The position numbers and the translations under genes were made by a program. 64,000 nt of DNA. It comes from Macrotis lagotis (Eukaryota; Chordata; Mammalia; Peramelemorphia; Peramelidae). The notes under the pieces are model-generated. The model worked only from the letters and a program-made list of their open reading frames with translations, searched no databases and was not told the DNA's origin. Below are positions 46,395-58,480 of the stretch, in pieces. The DNA is taken from the NCBI RefSeq assembly GCF_037893015.1, contig NC_133661.1, forward strand, positions 187,572,809 through 187,636,808, given 5' to 3'. Numbering within the stretch: position 1 is the stretch's first letter; every line of letters begins with the position of its first letter.

Positions 46395-46925
46395 AAGAGA
46401 AGCACAGTTTTCAGAAAGAAAGAAGTGATTTTCCCTTTGTATTCTGCCTTCATCAAATCTCATTGGAGGATTGTATTCAATTCTGTTTTGTACATTTTTA
46501 AGAAGGACATATTTAATCTTGCACAGGAGAGGGCAACTAGGATGGTAGAGGGTCTTAAGTACACACAGGAAAATTAATTGAAGGACTTAGGAATGTTTAA
46601 CCACAGAAGGGAAGAGAGAATAGTTTTCAAATATTTGAAGTGCTCTTATGTAGAAGAAGGATTAGGCTTTTCTTGTTTGACTGAACCAGGGACAAGGAGC
46701 AAAAGCTATAAAGAAGCAAATATGATGTCAGGGGAAAGTTTTCCAACAGAATTATCCCAAAGTGGAATGGATTGCCTCTAGATCTTGTGGATCCTCCTTT
46801 CATGGAGATGTTCAAAAGCACTGGGATGACCCCTTGTTCAGTAGGAAGTACTTTTTAGTTATGGATTGTAGTAGGTGCTTGCTAAGGTCCCATCCAATTC
46901 TCAAGTTTTGTGTTTCTATGAATAT
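46395..46925 (+). mobile_element. CR1/L3-type LINE 3' relic
   Basis: Matches the remembered 3' part of CR1/L3 elements in order: gagggcaactaggatggtag, gaaggacttaggaatgttta, tcaaatatttgaagtgctc, ccaaagtggaatggattgcc, and tcccatccaattctcaagtt near the end. This is an ancient amniote/mammalian LINE, long dead. Short frames here are chance remnants. Confidence 0.8.
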
Positions 46926-48289
46926 ATTTATAAATGCTCTTCTGTTACCTCCTCATATTTTCAACAAGATAATGATACTGATAATGTAGTTATTTGTCAT
47001 TTGCCCCTTTTTCAGAAATCTTGAAAATAGATCACTTAATGTTCTTAAAATTTATTTCCTCTATCATTGATCTTCTCTGTAGATGCTTAGTTTGATTTAC
47101 TTATCTCTTCCTTTCTTCATTTTTCAGTGCTATTTCTATTTCCAGAAAGGACTAGAATGCTCCATGCCCTCAATTCTATGTCATGATTTCTCTGGTTTCC
47201 TTTAAAATTCAAATCAGAGGAATTCTCCCCAAAAGACATTAGTTTTTAATGTCTGCCCTTTGAGATGAACTTAATTGACTATCTCTATATCTTTCATGTA
47301 AATAGATATTTCCATTAAAATGTACATTTCTTGAGAACCAGAATTTTTTTTGTTGTTATTGTCTTTCTTTGAATCCCAGAGTTTAGCACAGTATTATAAT
47401 ATAGAAAATAGTTAATAAACAACTATAGACTGATTGAATGAATGAACTGCTAATGGACAATGATTCATTTGACCATTCTTGATTCTCCACATTTTTTCCT
47501 TCAACTAAAAAGAATTTTGATAAGGGATCCAAAATAAATGCATGAATAGTCACTAAATCCCAAAGAAGATAATTGATAATAATCTCTTAAATTTTATTTG
47601 CTCAGTATTCCCCCTCTTATTTATTTCAATCCCATAATTTTGAAGGGAAAATAAAGATTATTATTCACCAAATATTTTGCTCTTCCTCAGTAATGCTAGA
47701 AATATAGTAAATAGTATATTGGAAGTGACTCCTCTCTATTTCTCTATTTTACTGAAACCAGCCTAGAAACCAGCATAGAAATTCATTTTAATGTACTTCT
47801 CTGTTCAGAAGATTGGAGAGAATGTTTGATTTCTTTTTTCTAACGACATAGAATTAATTTTTTAAAATATCACATTAAGTTCATTGATCTTTTTCTTCTG
47901 AGGTAGAGCTATAGAATGGTAAGCTTTTAAGAGAAACAGGCAAAATTAAGAAGTGACAATAATACATAAAAGACTACAAAAGAAAGATCATTATATCATT
48001 AATAATCATGATGATGTAGTTACTGGTCCCAGAGTCAGACATTCTAAAGAAAGAAGTCAAGTAGACCTTAGGAAACATTGCTAACAATAAAACTAGGATA
48101 TGTGATGGTATTCTAGTTGAGTTTATTTAAAAATTCTAAAAGATGATGATGATGCTTTTAAAGTGTGATAAATTTGATCATAAATTTGGAAAACTCAATA
48201 GTGAGCACTGGATTGTAAAAATCAGTTTATGTCCTAGTGCTAAAGAAAGTCAATACTAAGGAATGTTCAAATGACTGAACAATTGTACT
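46926..48289. other. Intergenic with a MIR/L2-like tail
   Basis: 47300-47450 resembles the tail region of MIR/L2-class repeats (gtctttctttgaatcccaga, gtttagcacagtat, tgattgaatgaatgaa). Otherwise nothing is recognised. Confidence 0.45.
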
Positions 48290-49330
48290 CATTTCACATG
48301 CCAATTTTGCAAAACAAGTTTCATCAATAAGTGAACTGAGAATTATCAAAGGAACAGGATGGTTTGTGAAGAGGCAGAGGAACAAGAGAGCAAATGGCTT
48401 TCAATATATTAAAGTATTATATCATCTTATTTGTCTCCCAAGGAATCTGTATGTGGGCCATCAGTTAAAACAAAAAAAAAGAACAACTGATTGGTTTAAG
48501 ATTGGAAAATGAGTCTGACAAGGTTGTGTATTATTACTTTATTTGTTTAACTTTTATTTTATTTAATTGCAGGAGTACATTATGCAAAATACCAGACTAA
48601 ATGAATTAAAAACTGGAATTAAGGTTGCTGGGAGAAATATCAACAATCTCAGACATGTAGGTGATACCACTCTGATGGCAGAAAGTGAAGAGAAATTAAG
48701 AAGCCTCTGGATGAGGATAAAAGAGGAAAGTGTAAAAACTGACTTGAAGCTTAACATCAAAAAACCCTAAAATCTTGGCAACTAGTTCTCATCACTTCCT
48801 GGCATATAGAGGGGAAAGAAATGGAAGCAGTGTCAGATTTTGGAAGGATAGTTCTGGAAAATCTGAAAAATATACTAAAAAGTAGTGACATCACTTTACT
48901 GAAAGAGGTCCCTATAATAAAAACTGATTTTTCCAGTAGCAATATAGACTGTGAGAGTTGGACTATAAGGAAACCTGAGTGATGCAGATTTCATATTTTT
49001 GAATAGTGGTGCTGAAGAAGACTTTTGAGAGTTCACAAAAAGAATTAATTCAGTTTATTCACTGGAAAATCAAAAACTTAAACTGAAATTTAAATACTTT
49101 GGCCACATAATAAGAAAATGGAAATCATTGGGAAGAATCCTGCTGTTGGGAAAGATTGAAAGCAAAAGAAAAAGGGAATGGCAGAGGATGAGATGGATGG
49201 ATAGAATCATGGAAACAATGAACACAAACTTGGACAAACTTCAAAAAATGGAAGAGGATAGAAGGATCTGGAATGTTATGGTCCATGGGGTCAGATGTTA
49301 TTGAATGAGTGAACAATGGTATAGACATAT
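48290..49330 (+). mobile_element. RTE/BovB LINE, reverse transcriptase part
   Basis: Encodes, with breaks, the RTE reverse transcriptase palm: a CLPRNLY-type string, TTDWFKIGK and a degraded QGC motif (48425-48535), then EYIMQNTRLNELKTGIK (48573-48623) and AGRNINNLRHVGDTTLMAES (48630-48690). The last corresponds to NNLRYADDTTLMAES of BovB/RTE, so the catalytic YADD has become HVGD. Downstream KYFGHIIRKW-like and RRMRWMDRIMETMN-like strings (to about 49230) are the RTE C-terminus. A GT microsatellite follows the 3' end. RTE machinery is thought to mobilise some marsupial SINEs. This copy is inactive and 5' truncated. Confidence 0.85.
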
Positions 49331-49375
49331 CTATATTTATAGATCCAGTCATGGATCTATAGATCTATAAATCTT

Positions 49376-49380
<5 letters not shown>

Positions 49381-49465
<85 letters not shown>
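49381..49465. repeat. (GT)n microsatellite
   Basis: About 42 dinucleotide units with two interruptions (TTTG, TATG), directly after the RTE LINE. Confidence 0.98.
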
Positions 49466-49467
<2 letters not shown>

Positions 49468-50002
49468 CAATTCTTGGGGAATCAAAGGAGTCAGTCAATC
49501 AATAATCCAACATTATTTAGATAGGTAACAAAATGTTTTAGTACCTTTATGATACCTTGCTCACAAAGTATACCTTTATGAGGTTAGAATATCTCTATTG
49601 AATCAATTGTTTAATTAGTCAAAGATACTAAATGACATGCCTTTACATGCTTTATAGATCTTCTTTAAAATAGCAATCCAATTCCAAACTGAGGAATAAG
49701 AGAAAAAACTTTTATGGGAGGGGTGGGGGGAGAAAAATAGCTTTGTCCTATGCCATTCTGCCCCTCCCTACTGCCTGCCACTTCTTGGACTTCTCATATG
49801 TGCCCTAGTAGTATCATTTGAACAGTAGAGATTATTAGTAATGTCTACATTAGAAAAATGAGGAAAAACAAGATATATTGATAAAAGGCAGATTCAATAC
49901 TCTTAAAAAATCATCTAGAAAGCTGTATTGTACCTAAAGGGAACTTCATGGGTATTACATGAAGGGAAGAAAAGTATTTCTAGCAAGATTTCCAGGAGCT
50001 GC
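49466..50002. other. Intergenic, no feature
   Basis: No gene or named repeat seen. Confidence 0.4.
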
Positions 50003-50080
50003 AAGTGATTCCCTTTATTTTTATTTACATTTTTATTTATTTACACATTACTAAAATAGTCTTGTAATAGTAAACATCAT

Positions 50081-50253
50081 TAGGGGTGACTAGGTAGGTA
50101 GTTGATAGAGTACTGGCCTTGCAGTAAGGAGTACTTGAGATCAAATCTGGCCTCAGACACTTAATAATTACCTAGCTGTGTGGCCTTGGGCAAACCACTT
50201 AACCTTATTTGCCTGCAAAAACCTAAAAGCAAAAAGCAAAAAAAAAAAAAAGC
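50081..50253 (+). mobile_element. CORE-SINE, sense
   Basis: Head, core and a long A-rich tail; duplication aaacatcat at 50072-50080 and 50254-50262. Nested in the half-L1 3'UTR. Confidence 0.92.
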
Positions 50254-50523
50254 AAACATCATCCTCCCTTCTCCCACAAAAATAAGCATCCTCACAAGAA
50301 ATAAAGTGAAGGAAACAGAAAAAAATATGCTTCAGTCTTTGTTCTGATAGCATCAGCTCTATCTATGGGGTGGATCACATTCTTTTTCATAAGTCCATCA
50401 GAGAAATTACTTTCATATTTTTCCACAGTTGCTCTTGCTGGTTGTAATTCCCTCCATTCATTCCTCTCCACTACCATTTATTGTATTTTCTCTCTCCTTT
50501 CACTCTGTCCCTCTTCAAATGTG

Positions 50524-50684
50524 TGCTATGGGGTAGCTAAGAGGTGCAGCAGACAGAGCACTGGTCCTGGGGCCAGGAGGCCCCCAAGCCTACATCTCAC
50601 TCAGAGACACAGCAACCACTCAGCCCTGTGATCCTGGACAGGCCACCCAATCCCACCAACTTGCAAAAAAGTAAAAAAAAGAAA
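50524..50684 (+). mobile_element. Divergent tRNA-type SINE, sense
   Basis: ggggtagctaagaggtgcag (tRNA-like head), cagagcactggtcctggggc, gtgatcctggacaggccacc, then an A tail. It shares the CORE-SINE plan but is GC-richer and clearly diverged, so it may be another subfamily. Confidence 0.75.
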
Positions 50685-51149
50685 ATGTATTATGTATGAC
50701 TATCCTCTTCCATGATCAACCCTCCCCTCCCCCTTGTCCCCTTTCTCTCCTTTTTCTTCTAGATTTCTATACCCCATTAAGTATGTATGTTGTTTTCCTC
50801 TCTGAGTCATTTCTGATGAGAATGAAGGTTCCCTCATTTCCCCTCATCTTCCTCCCTTCCACACCATTGCAAAAGCTATTTCTTGACTCCTTTATATGAA
50901 TTATCTTAGTCTACCTCTCCTTTCCCTTTCTCTTAGTACATTTCCTTTACACCTGTTGATTTCATTTTTTACAATATTATTCTTTAGAATTCAGCTCCCT
51001 CCTGTGCCTTGTCTATATATGCTCCTTCTAACTGCTCTAATAAATGAGAGGGTTCATATGAGTATTATCAGGATCATCTTCCCATGCAGGAATACATGTA
51101 GTACATCATCATTAAATCCCTCATAATTTACCCTTCTTGTCCACTCCCT

Positions 51150-52260
51150 CTATGCTTCACCTGTGTTCTATACATGAAGACCAAACTTTCTGACCAGCTC
51201 TGGTCATTTCATCAGGAACATTTGAAATTCCTGTTTCATTGAAAGTCCATTTTTCCCCCCAGAAGAGGATGATTCTCGGTTGCATTCTAAGCTCTTTTTG
51301 CCTTCTAGAATATTATATTCCAAGCCCTTAATGTGGATGCTTCTAAGTCCTGTAGCTCCATGATATTTGAATTGTTTCCTTCTGGCTGCTTGTAATATTT
51401 TCTCTTTGACTTGGGAGTTCTGGAACTTGGCTATAATATTCCTGAGGGGGTTGTTTTTTTGGGATCTCTTTCAGGAGGAGATTGGTAGATTCTCTCAATT
51501 TCTATGTTTGCAGGATATCAGGACAAGTTTCCTGTAGAAAAATTTTTTTTAGTTTTTTTTTGGCAAGGCAATGAGGTTAAGAGGCTTGCCCAAGGCCACA
51601 CAGCTAGATATAGAAATTCTTTAAAAATGAAGTCAAGGCTCTTTTCCTGATCATCCTACCTTTCATGTAGCCCAATCATTTTTAAATTGTCTCTTATAGA
51701 TCTGTTTTCCAGATCAGCTGCTTTTTTCAATAAGATATTTCACATTTTTTCTAGTTTTTCATAATTCTGATATTGTTTTATTGTGTCTTGATTCCTTGCA
51801 AAGTCATCAGCTTCCTTTACCTCTATTCTAATTTGAAGCAGTTGTTTTCTTCAGAGAGTTTTCTTCTCTCCTTTTCCATCTGGCCAATTCTGCATTTTGA
51901 AGTATTCTTCTCCTCATTAACTTTTTGAACTGTGCTTTCCATTTGACCTAAACTGGTTTTTAACTTGTTGTTTTCTTTAGCATTTTTTGGATCTCCTTGA
52001 TCAAGTGACTGACTTGGTTTTCATATTTTTCCTGCATCTCTCTCTCTCATTTCTCTTACCAATTTTTCCTCTACCTCCCTTACTTGATTTTCAAAATCTT
52101 TTGTGAGTTCTGCCATATTGAGCCCAACTCCTATTTTTCTTGGATGCTTTGGATACAGAAGCTTGGACTTCCTCATTTTCTGAGTGTGTGTGTGTGTCTT
52201 GTTCCTCCACAGGACCAAAGTAATTGTCTATGGTCAGGTTCTTTTTTTTTTTCTGTTTAC
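51150..52260 (-). pseudogene. ORF1 remnant of the half-L1
   Basis: On the minus strand, Lys/Glu-rich coiled-coil-like sequence with heptad-like spacing, then a DLENRSIRDNLKMIG string (about 51720-51675) that begins the RNA-recognition domain, then C-terminal parts matching the L1 at 2700-2960. A SINE piece lies in it at 51542-51610. No single frame exceeds about 65 codons, so the copy is dead. Confidence 0.7.
51542..51610 (-). mobile_element. CORE-SINE, antisense, truncated
   Basis: Tail and the first half of the core only (ggcaaggcaatgaggttaag to cacacagctagata); the tRNA-like head is missing. The flanks tagaaaaattttt and tagaaattcttt may be a degraded duplication. Confidence 0.85.
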
Positions 52261-52613
52261 TCATTTCCCCAGCCTGTGCCTGGTTTTGGGGTACTTCCTG
52301 AGTTTTTGAGTATTATTGGGACACTTCCTACAAGGACCTCAGTTCCTTCAAGGTCTTAAGAGAGTCTCTGACTGCTCTCCTGGCCTGTGTTTTGGTATGT
52401 GGATGACCACAAGCCCTCTCCTCCACCCTGGAGCTATGAGGAGCATCCCTGCTCTATGGTAATGGGGGGCCCCAGACTGTGATCAGGGTCTGAATATGGG
52501 CAAAGCACAAGAGTCCTGTCCCAGGGACAGAGGAGAGACCTCTACAGTTTCCCTCCACCCTCTTACCCTCCATAGGCTGAGAGCTCTGGAAGGAGCTTAA
52601 GTGATTCCCTTTA

Positions 52614-54189
52614 CCACATGTTTTGTAACCTCGAATCTACTTCCTCTGTACATATTGGTGGGAGGCTACATCATCAAATTTTGAGATGTTTTGAATCACC
52701 TATTCTTACTTTACCACCTTAGTAAAATACTCCTTTTTAAAGTTAAGGAAGACTGGGTGCCTAATTAATTTCATGGTAGGGAAGAACCCTGATAGGTTTA
52801 TGAGAGGAAGTGTCCTCTTCCCCTCCCTCAGAGATTCTCCTAGGATCCTGAGGAGGAAAGTAGCAGCTGCCTTCTGGAACTCAATCTGCCAATGTGAATT
52901 GGGAGAGTTGCTGGGCTACATCTATTTTTATTTTTTAAAATTTTAAATTAATTTTTTTAATTAGTTTATATTCCCCATATAATTTTAAAAGATTTAAATA
53001 CATCTAAAAGAAAAAAATAGTAATCTTATAACTTTAGAGATCTTTGAACTTACTAGTTGTTGAATATTTATTTGTTATTTTAAATATGCATGGATTAATT
53101 TATCTGTGTTCTCAGAAAGAAAACACTATACTACTTTAGTAATGTAATCCAATTTTATCGAGGATTGATTAAATATCTATTAAGTGCAAGGCAGAGTCAG
53201 AGTGTCCAAATAAGAAAGAACTGATTTTGGTATTAGGAAGTTAGGAAAACCTGAGTTCAAACCTTGTCTCAGACTCATGTGTGAACCTGGCTAGACATTA
53301 ACCTTTTCATACCCCTTGGCAATCTTTTACACCTATAATTTGCAGAGAATGTGCTGCTTCACATTGGTAGTGGAAGTGTAGGGGAGCTTCATACATGATG
53401 ATAGCACAGATGTGAAAATTTTGCAAGGACTTGTATAAAGTACTGTCTTATATGCCCTCAAGAAACCCCCATTCAACTGAGGAGATACAACCTGTAAATA
53501 AATATATGTATGCCTGCATAAAATGGAAAGTTGTATTTGGAATCAATATTTATTGGGATCTAATGGAAGCAATATTATAGAAATAGTATCATCAAGAAAA
53601 GGTAAAGAGACTAGCAAACACCTTTGGTGGCTTTCCTATCCCCCTCAGTCATAGCAATACAACAAAGGGAAGATTGTGCTGAAAAATATAATTTTTTCTG
53701 GATGAATGAATTTTTTCGAATGAATAATTTTTCCTTCAGTCATTCAAAAAGTACTTATTAATCTTCTACTATTTCACAGGGGGTACAAAACACTTTGTTT
53801 CTACTCACAAAAACCTTACAATCCGAAAAAGGGTACATGGAATTAAGATATTTACTAAGATAAACAGAATGAGAAAGAACAACACAAGTCCATAAGAATT
53901 TAAATAGAAAATTCACATTGGGATAGAAAGAGAAGTCACATGTTGAGTTGAAAGAGGACAGTTAAATCAGGGGTACATCCCTAAGTTTCATGATTCTATC
54001 GCTAAGAAAAATAGGTATGATGTTTCAATATAAGAATATATCTTTTAAGAACAATTTTTCATGTTTCATCACAAAATGAAAAAATTTCTTTCAATATATG
54101 ATTTAAATGATTGATTAATGATTTGTATTATACTTGAGAGGTATGTTTGTACTACTTTTATTTTTTAATCAATCAATTATTTATTTATT
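52614..54189. other. Intergenic with MIR traces
   Basis: A MIR-like piece in sense lies at about 53205-53300 (gagttcaaaccttgtctcag, acattaaccttttcat). Nothing coding. Confidence 0.45.
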
Positions 54190-54337
54190 TATTTTAGATT
54201 TTTCAAGGCAATGGGGTTAAGTGACTTGCCCAAGGCCACATGGCTAGGTAATTATTAAGTGTCTGAGGTCGGATTTGAACCCAGTTACTCCTGACTCCAA
54301 GGCCGGTGCTCTATCCACTGTGTCACCTAGCCGCTCC
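54190..54337 (-). mobile_element. CORE-SINE, antisense
   Basis: Near-complete copy (tcaaggcaatggggttaagt to gtgtcacctagccgctccc). The tail merges with a TTTA microsatellite at about 54165-54195. Confidence 0.9.
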
Positions 54338-54604
54338 CTGTTCTATTTTTATATTGTATTTATCAATTCAGTTTGATTCAATTAATTTCTTTTCTATTCA
54401 TTTCAGTTTGCATGTATAAAACACATTCTCTGTATTAAATACTAGGATACAAAGATAAAACTGTAACAATTCCTGTCTTCAAAGAGTTTCCTTTCCATAG
54501 TTTTATTTTATAGAAGTATAGTATACAAAATGATTTCATTTTGAGTCAAATTTTCTATAAAGTTGTTGATAAATGATATAAGGATGAAACAGTTTTGAAC
54601 GAAG

Positions 54605-54785
54605 AAGGGAGGTGGCACAATCCCTGGATCTGGAGTCAGGAAGACCTGAATTTTAATCCTATCTCAGTTACTTACTAGCTATAGGGCTCTTGAAAGTAAT
54701 TTAACTTCTCTATACCTTAGTTTACTTCTCTGCAAAAATTAGGCAGTTGGACTCAAAGACATCTATGGTCTTTTTTTACCTGTAA
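54605..54785 (+). mobile_element. MIR
   Basis: tctggagtcaggaagacctg, ttactagctatagggctctt, taccttagtttacttctctg. Confidence 0.75.
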
Positions 54786-56059
54786 ATCCAGTAACCAATG
54801 AAAACGTTATTTTAGTGATTTAGTCATTTTTTCAAGTCTTCAGAGAAGAAAATTTTAAATGTTGTTTATGGTACCAAAGAGGTTGAGTAAGATAAGGTAA
54901 GATCTCCTTAGCTCCACTTTTCCATCCTATCTGCTAATGAGAAACACATTTCATAGTTTCCCAAAGAAGTCAGAAGTTATGGAAAATTTCACTGTCTCTA
55001 ATTCTGAAAAATTTATAGATTATGTGTTGTGGAGTTATAAATAGGAGCAAAGTCAGGAAACATAAGAGATTCCAAGGTTGCTGACATTTAGTAACAGGAT
55101 TTAATCCGGTTCTTAATACATGTATGAACATCACTGCTGGGTACTAGGGGAAGAAATACTCAATGAATTTGAAATATGATGGTAGGAATGAGATGTTCAC
55201 ACAAATGAACATAAGATATTAATCAATAAAGGTACAGGCATATCTTAAGTAAAATGTGATTAGAACTTGGAGGAAGATTGTTCTTTGTGGGGGGGGAGGG
55301 GCAAGGACATTTGTAAAGTCCTTTAGAGGAAACAATTAAGTCCAAAAGAAATGCAAGGATATCAAGAAGAAAACTTTAGAAAATGTTTTACTGGCATGAA
55401 TTGGGGTAACACAGAGAGGTAGAAGCAGGCACAATGAGATTGTAGAACTAGATTGAAGCCAGATTGTGGAAGATTTTAAAAACCAATCTCTTCTTAAAAT
55501 GAATTTCCTAAACTAATACATACACTGCTCTACTACCAAACAAAACTGATATTTCAGCCTGAAGTACTGAATTCTTTTGATCACAGTATTCCTGATCATT
55601 AGAAATTAAACAAGATTGGAGAATTAGTGATGAATCAAGAAAACCAGTTAGAAATCAATTATAGTAGGGTCAGTATGATAGATTAAAGATAACATAATGA
55701 AAGTTGTAATGATACTGGTGTAGATATAGACCAATGTGAAAAATATCACAAAGATAAAAACTTGGGAAGGAAATGCAAACAGAAATCCACAAAAGGGGGC
55801 CAAGATTTTGAAGATGGGTATATCATTAATACATTAAAAAATTTGCAAGGAGAATTTTTTTCCTTTTTTGAGGAGGTAAGATATGTTCAGTTCTGGATAG
55901 CTGAACTTCAGAGGCTATGGAGATATCCAGGCAACAATATAATAGAGAGGGAGGAGGGGGAGCTAGAAGATATTCTGGCTATTTTTGATACTTACTTCAC
56001 AAAGGAAGAGATTCATGATGTATACGATTCTCTAAGGATTTTGTTTTTTTGCTAAGACT
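54786..56059. other. Downstream flank of the second receptor, no gene
   Basis: Contains a chance 97-codon frame (55762-56055) that I do not believe, and a weak dispersed-repeat trace at 55380-55490. It shows no clear match to the downstream flank of the first receptor. Confidence 0.4.
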
Positions 56060-57001
56060 TTAATTCTTAGTACACAGAAATTTCTTCAAGGCATCCTTCA
56101 TCTCCTTATTCCTAAGACTGTAGATCAAAGGGTTTAAGAATGGGGTCACCACAGAATAAAAAAGGGTCACAGTCTTCTGAGTTCTGGCTTCATGGCCTGA
56201 TGTTGGTTTCACATACATCACCATCACAGAACCATAGAACAGTGACACCACAGCCAAATGGGACCCACAGGTAGAGAAGGCTTTATGCCTACCTGCTGCT
56301 GAAGGAACTCTTAACACAGCTCTCAGGACCAGGGCATATGTTCCCATGATGTAGGTGAAGGGTACAAACAGGAGCAAAGAACTCAAGATAGAACAGGTAA
56401 ACTCTATGAGAGGGGCCCTGGTACAAGTGAGAGTTAACAGTGGACCTGGGTCACAAAGAAAATGGTCAATGACCTTGGAACCACAGAAGGACAATCGGGA
56501 AATGAGGATAATGGGTACCAGGAACCAGAGAAAGCCAAACACCCAGCAGTTGACCACTAGGCAAGTGCAGAGATGTCCTGTCATGATGGTAGGATAATGC
56601 AAAGGTTGGCAGATGGCAAGATACCGATCATATGCCATAATAGCCAGAAAAAAGCATTCTGTAGTACCTAAAGAGAAGAAGAAGTAGAACTGGAGGAAGC
56701 ATCCAGAGAAGGAGATAGTCTTGGTCCTAGAGAGAAAGTTGACCAACATATTGGGGACAGTAGAAGTGACATACCAGATTTCCAGGAAAGAGAAGTTGGC
56801 CAAGAGGATGTACATGGGATTGTGAAGACGTTGGTCCCAGCACACAGCACAGATGATAGAACCATTTCCTAGGAGGGTAAGGATATAGATGATGAAGAAC
56901 AATATGAAGAGTAGAATTTGAATCTCTCTGCTACAGGGGAATCCAAGGAGAATGAAACCAGCGGAATTAGTGGTGTTATTGTAGGTGTTGAAGAAATTCA
57001 T
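56060..57001 (-). CDS. Olfactory receptor, OR11G2-like, intact
   Basis: A complete 313-codon odorant receptor exon; product expected in olfactory neuron cilia, coupling to the olfactory G protein. Motifs: NTT glycosylation site (9-11), LLGNG (43-47), NPMYILL (61-67, with N instead of the usual T), helix-3 Cys 101, MAYDRYLAICQPLHY (122-136), loop cysteines 173, 183 and 193, KAFSTCGSH (240-248), PFLNPLIYSLRN (287-298), and a short C-tail ending CTKN. The ATG follows a likely acceptor (minus strand, cacattcag then gaaa then ATG; AG at 57006-57007), the usual layout for this family. It aligns without gaps with the receptor at 16049-17026, 218 of 309 positions identical by hand. From memory it is closest to human OR11G2 (chromosome 14q11); true orthology is inferred. 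No defect seen. Confidence 0.96.
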   Translation of the reverse strand: MNFFNTYNNTTNSAGFILLGFPCSREIQILLFILFFIIYILTLLGNGSIICAVCWDQRLHNPMYILLANFSFLEIWYVTSTVPNMLVNFLSRTKTISFSGCFLQFYFFFSLGTTECFFLAIMAYDRYLAICQPLHYPTIMTGHLCTCLVVNCWVFGFLWFLVPIILISRLSFCGSKVIDHFLCDPGPLLTLTCTRAPLIEFTCSILSSLLLFVPFTYIMGTYALVLRAVLRVPSAAGRHKAFSTCGSHLAVVSLFYGSVMVMYVKPTSGHEARTQKTVTLFYSVVTPFLNPLIYSLRNKEMKDALKKFLCTKN

Positions 57002-57030
57002 TTTCCTGAATGTGATTTAAAAAAATAAAG
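57002..57030 (-). other. Splice acceptor of the second receptor exon
   Basis: Minus strand: cacctttatttttttaaatc then acattcag then gaaa then ATG. A pyrimidine-rich tract and AG four bases before the start, the same spacing as in the first receptor. Confidence 0.6.
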
Positions 57031-58280
57031 GTGATTAAATGAAAAAAAAAAACACCATCAATGGGAAAAGCCCTTTGAAAATCTAAATAATAAATTTACT
57101 TACAATAAAAATTAATTAAGCAACTACAGATTTCAGAATATTATACTAGAGAGTGGGAAACATATAAGGATTCAATACCACAAGGTTCCTGCTCACAGGA
57201 TTATTTTTTTTTTACCTGACCTGTGATTTTCACTGGTATAGGGAAGTTTTTCTGCCAATGCAGATCAGCATTTACTATGCAAATGTATTAGAGAACTACT
57301 TGGAGCATGGAAAAGTTAAATGGTTTCCTTAAAGTCACACAGTCAACATGTACCAAAGTAGAACTTGAGATCTTCCTGATTCCTAGATAGGAGAAAGTGA
57401 GCTCTGTGATCATACGATCTAAGCATATATAATCAAAAAACACTGAACTTGAAGTCAAAATCCCTGGTTTTTCAATCCCAGCCCTGCAGCCTTAGACAAA
57501 TCTCTTAACTTTTCAGGTATTCAATTCCCTCATCTGGAAAACGATAATATTTTGTTAAGCAATCTCTGGGGTGTCTCTGAGATCTGCCATTCTGTGACTC
57601 AGTGTTTAATCAGAATCCCAAGTCTACTGTCAATATGAATTATCTTAGTTTAATTCAGTTACTTCTAATTTGTGAAGACAATCTCCATAACAGTACTTAT
57701 AAACAACTGCTTAAAATTATATTTCATCTCTTTGTATATTTAAAAGTTGGCTTATCTCTCAACTAATACATTATAAAGCTTTGCATTAGGGTGATTGGAC
57801 ACATGTTTTTTCTCTCTCATTTCTCCCTCAACAGTTTCTATAAGTGATTCACAATTCAGGTAATGAACATGGATGTACAAAATTCTGCATTTTTTTTAAG
57901 TTAGTCTGTAGTGATCTATCATCTTTCTTCTAAGGAACTTTTCTAATCTATGAGTTCCCCAGGGTCCTATCCTTTCTGAAGTCTCCTCAAAGTTTAGATT
58001 TCAAATAATGAATTTGGTAAGAGATTTTCTTTCTTTTTTTTTTTTTTAGCATGGAAGTTGTAAAAATCAAAGATTTTAAGGAAACAAAGGAATTCCTTTC
58101 TCACAGTGAGATTTCAGGTCCCCTTAAAGTTGGTGAGGAGAGGTGTTGGTTTTCTTGAATTTTTGATTCTCTGAATCAACATTCTGTGGGCATCGTTGAT
58201 GGTGATATATATGTCAATTCCCTTTTAGAAGTTGTCAGTCTTTAAAGAAGATCCAACCCTCCATACTACCATGCTAGAGA
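57031..58280. other. Upstream flank of the second receptor, with MIR
   Basis: A sense MIR lies at about 57430-57600 (gacaaatctcttaacttttc, aattccctcatctggaaaac). Traces near 57070-57090 (ccctttgaaaatctaaataa) resemble the upstream flank of the first receptor, as expected for an older duplication. No promoter can be pinned down. Confidence 0.5.
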
Positions 58281-58284
58281 AGCT

Positions 58285-58480
58285 TAGGGTCTACTTCAAA
58301 GAACACTTGATCTACAGTTAGAGGAGTTTAGATGCATTCCCAGATCAATTCCTTATGACCTGTATGACCTTGACTCAGGTCATTTCATTTTCTTGGAACT
58401 CAGGATCTTGCCTTGAGGAAATGATGGGGTTGAACTATATGAATTCAGAGATTCTTTTCAGTTCTGAGTCCTGGGAACTT
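58285..58480 (+). mobile_element. MIR
   Basis: tgacctgtatgaccttgact, tcaggtcatttcattttctt, ggggttgaactatatg. Confidence 0.6.

Larger units (their letters stand above)
50018..52598 (-). mobile_element. Half-L1 (HAL1-like) element, antisense
   Basis: Bounded by a perfect 15-bp target duplication, aagtgattcccttta, at 50003-50017 and 52599-52613. On the minus strand the order is a GC-richer 5'UTR (52598-52280), an ORF1 region (about 52260-51150), a purine-rich spacer (51150-50440), the first bases of the ORF2 region, and then directly the L1 3'UTR (ctctgatggacttatgaaaa, gactgaagcatat) and an A-rich tail. No endonuclease or reverse transcriptase is present. It thus moved as an L1 lacking ORF2, presumably using L1 proteins in trans. 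Three SINEs or SINE pieces inserted later (50081, 50524, 51542). Confidence 0.8.

Noticed and set aside
48567-48770. Short frame resembling a protein
   Set aside because: It is the reverse transcriptase of the RTE LINE, not a host gene.
55762-56055. 97-codon frame next to the second receptor
   Set aside because: No domain, no homology I recognise, overlaps AT-rich DNA and ends by chance against the receptor 3' end; likely random.
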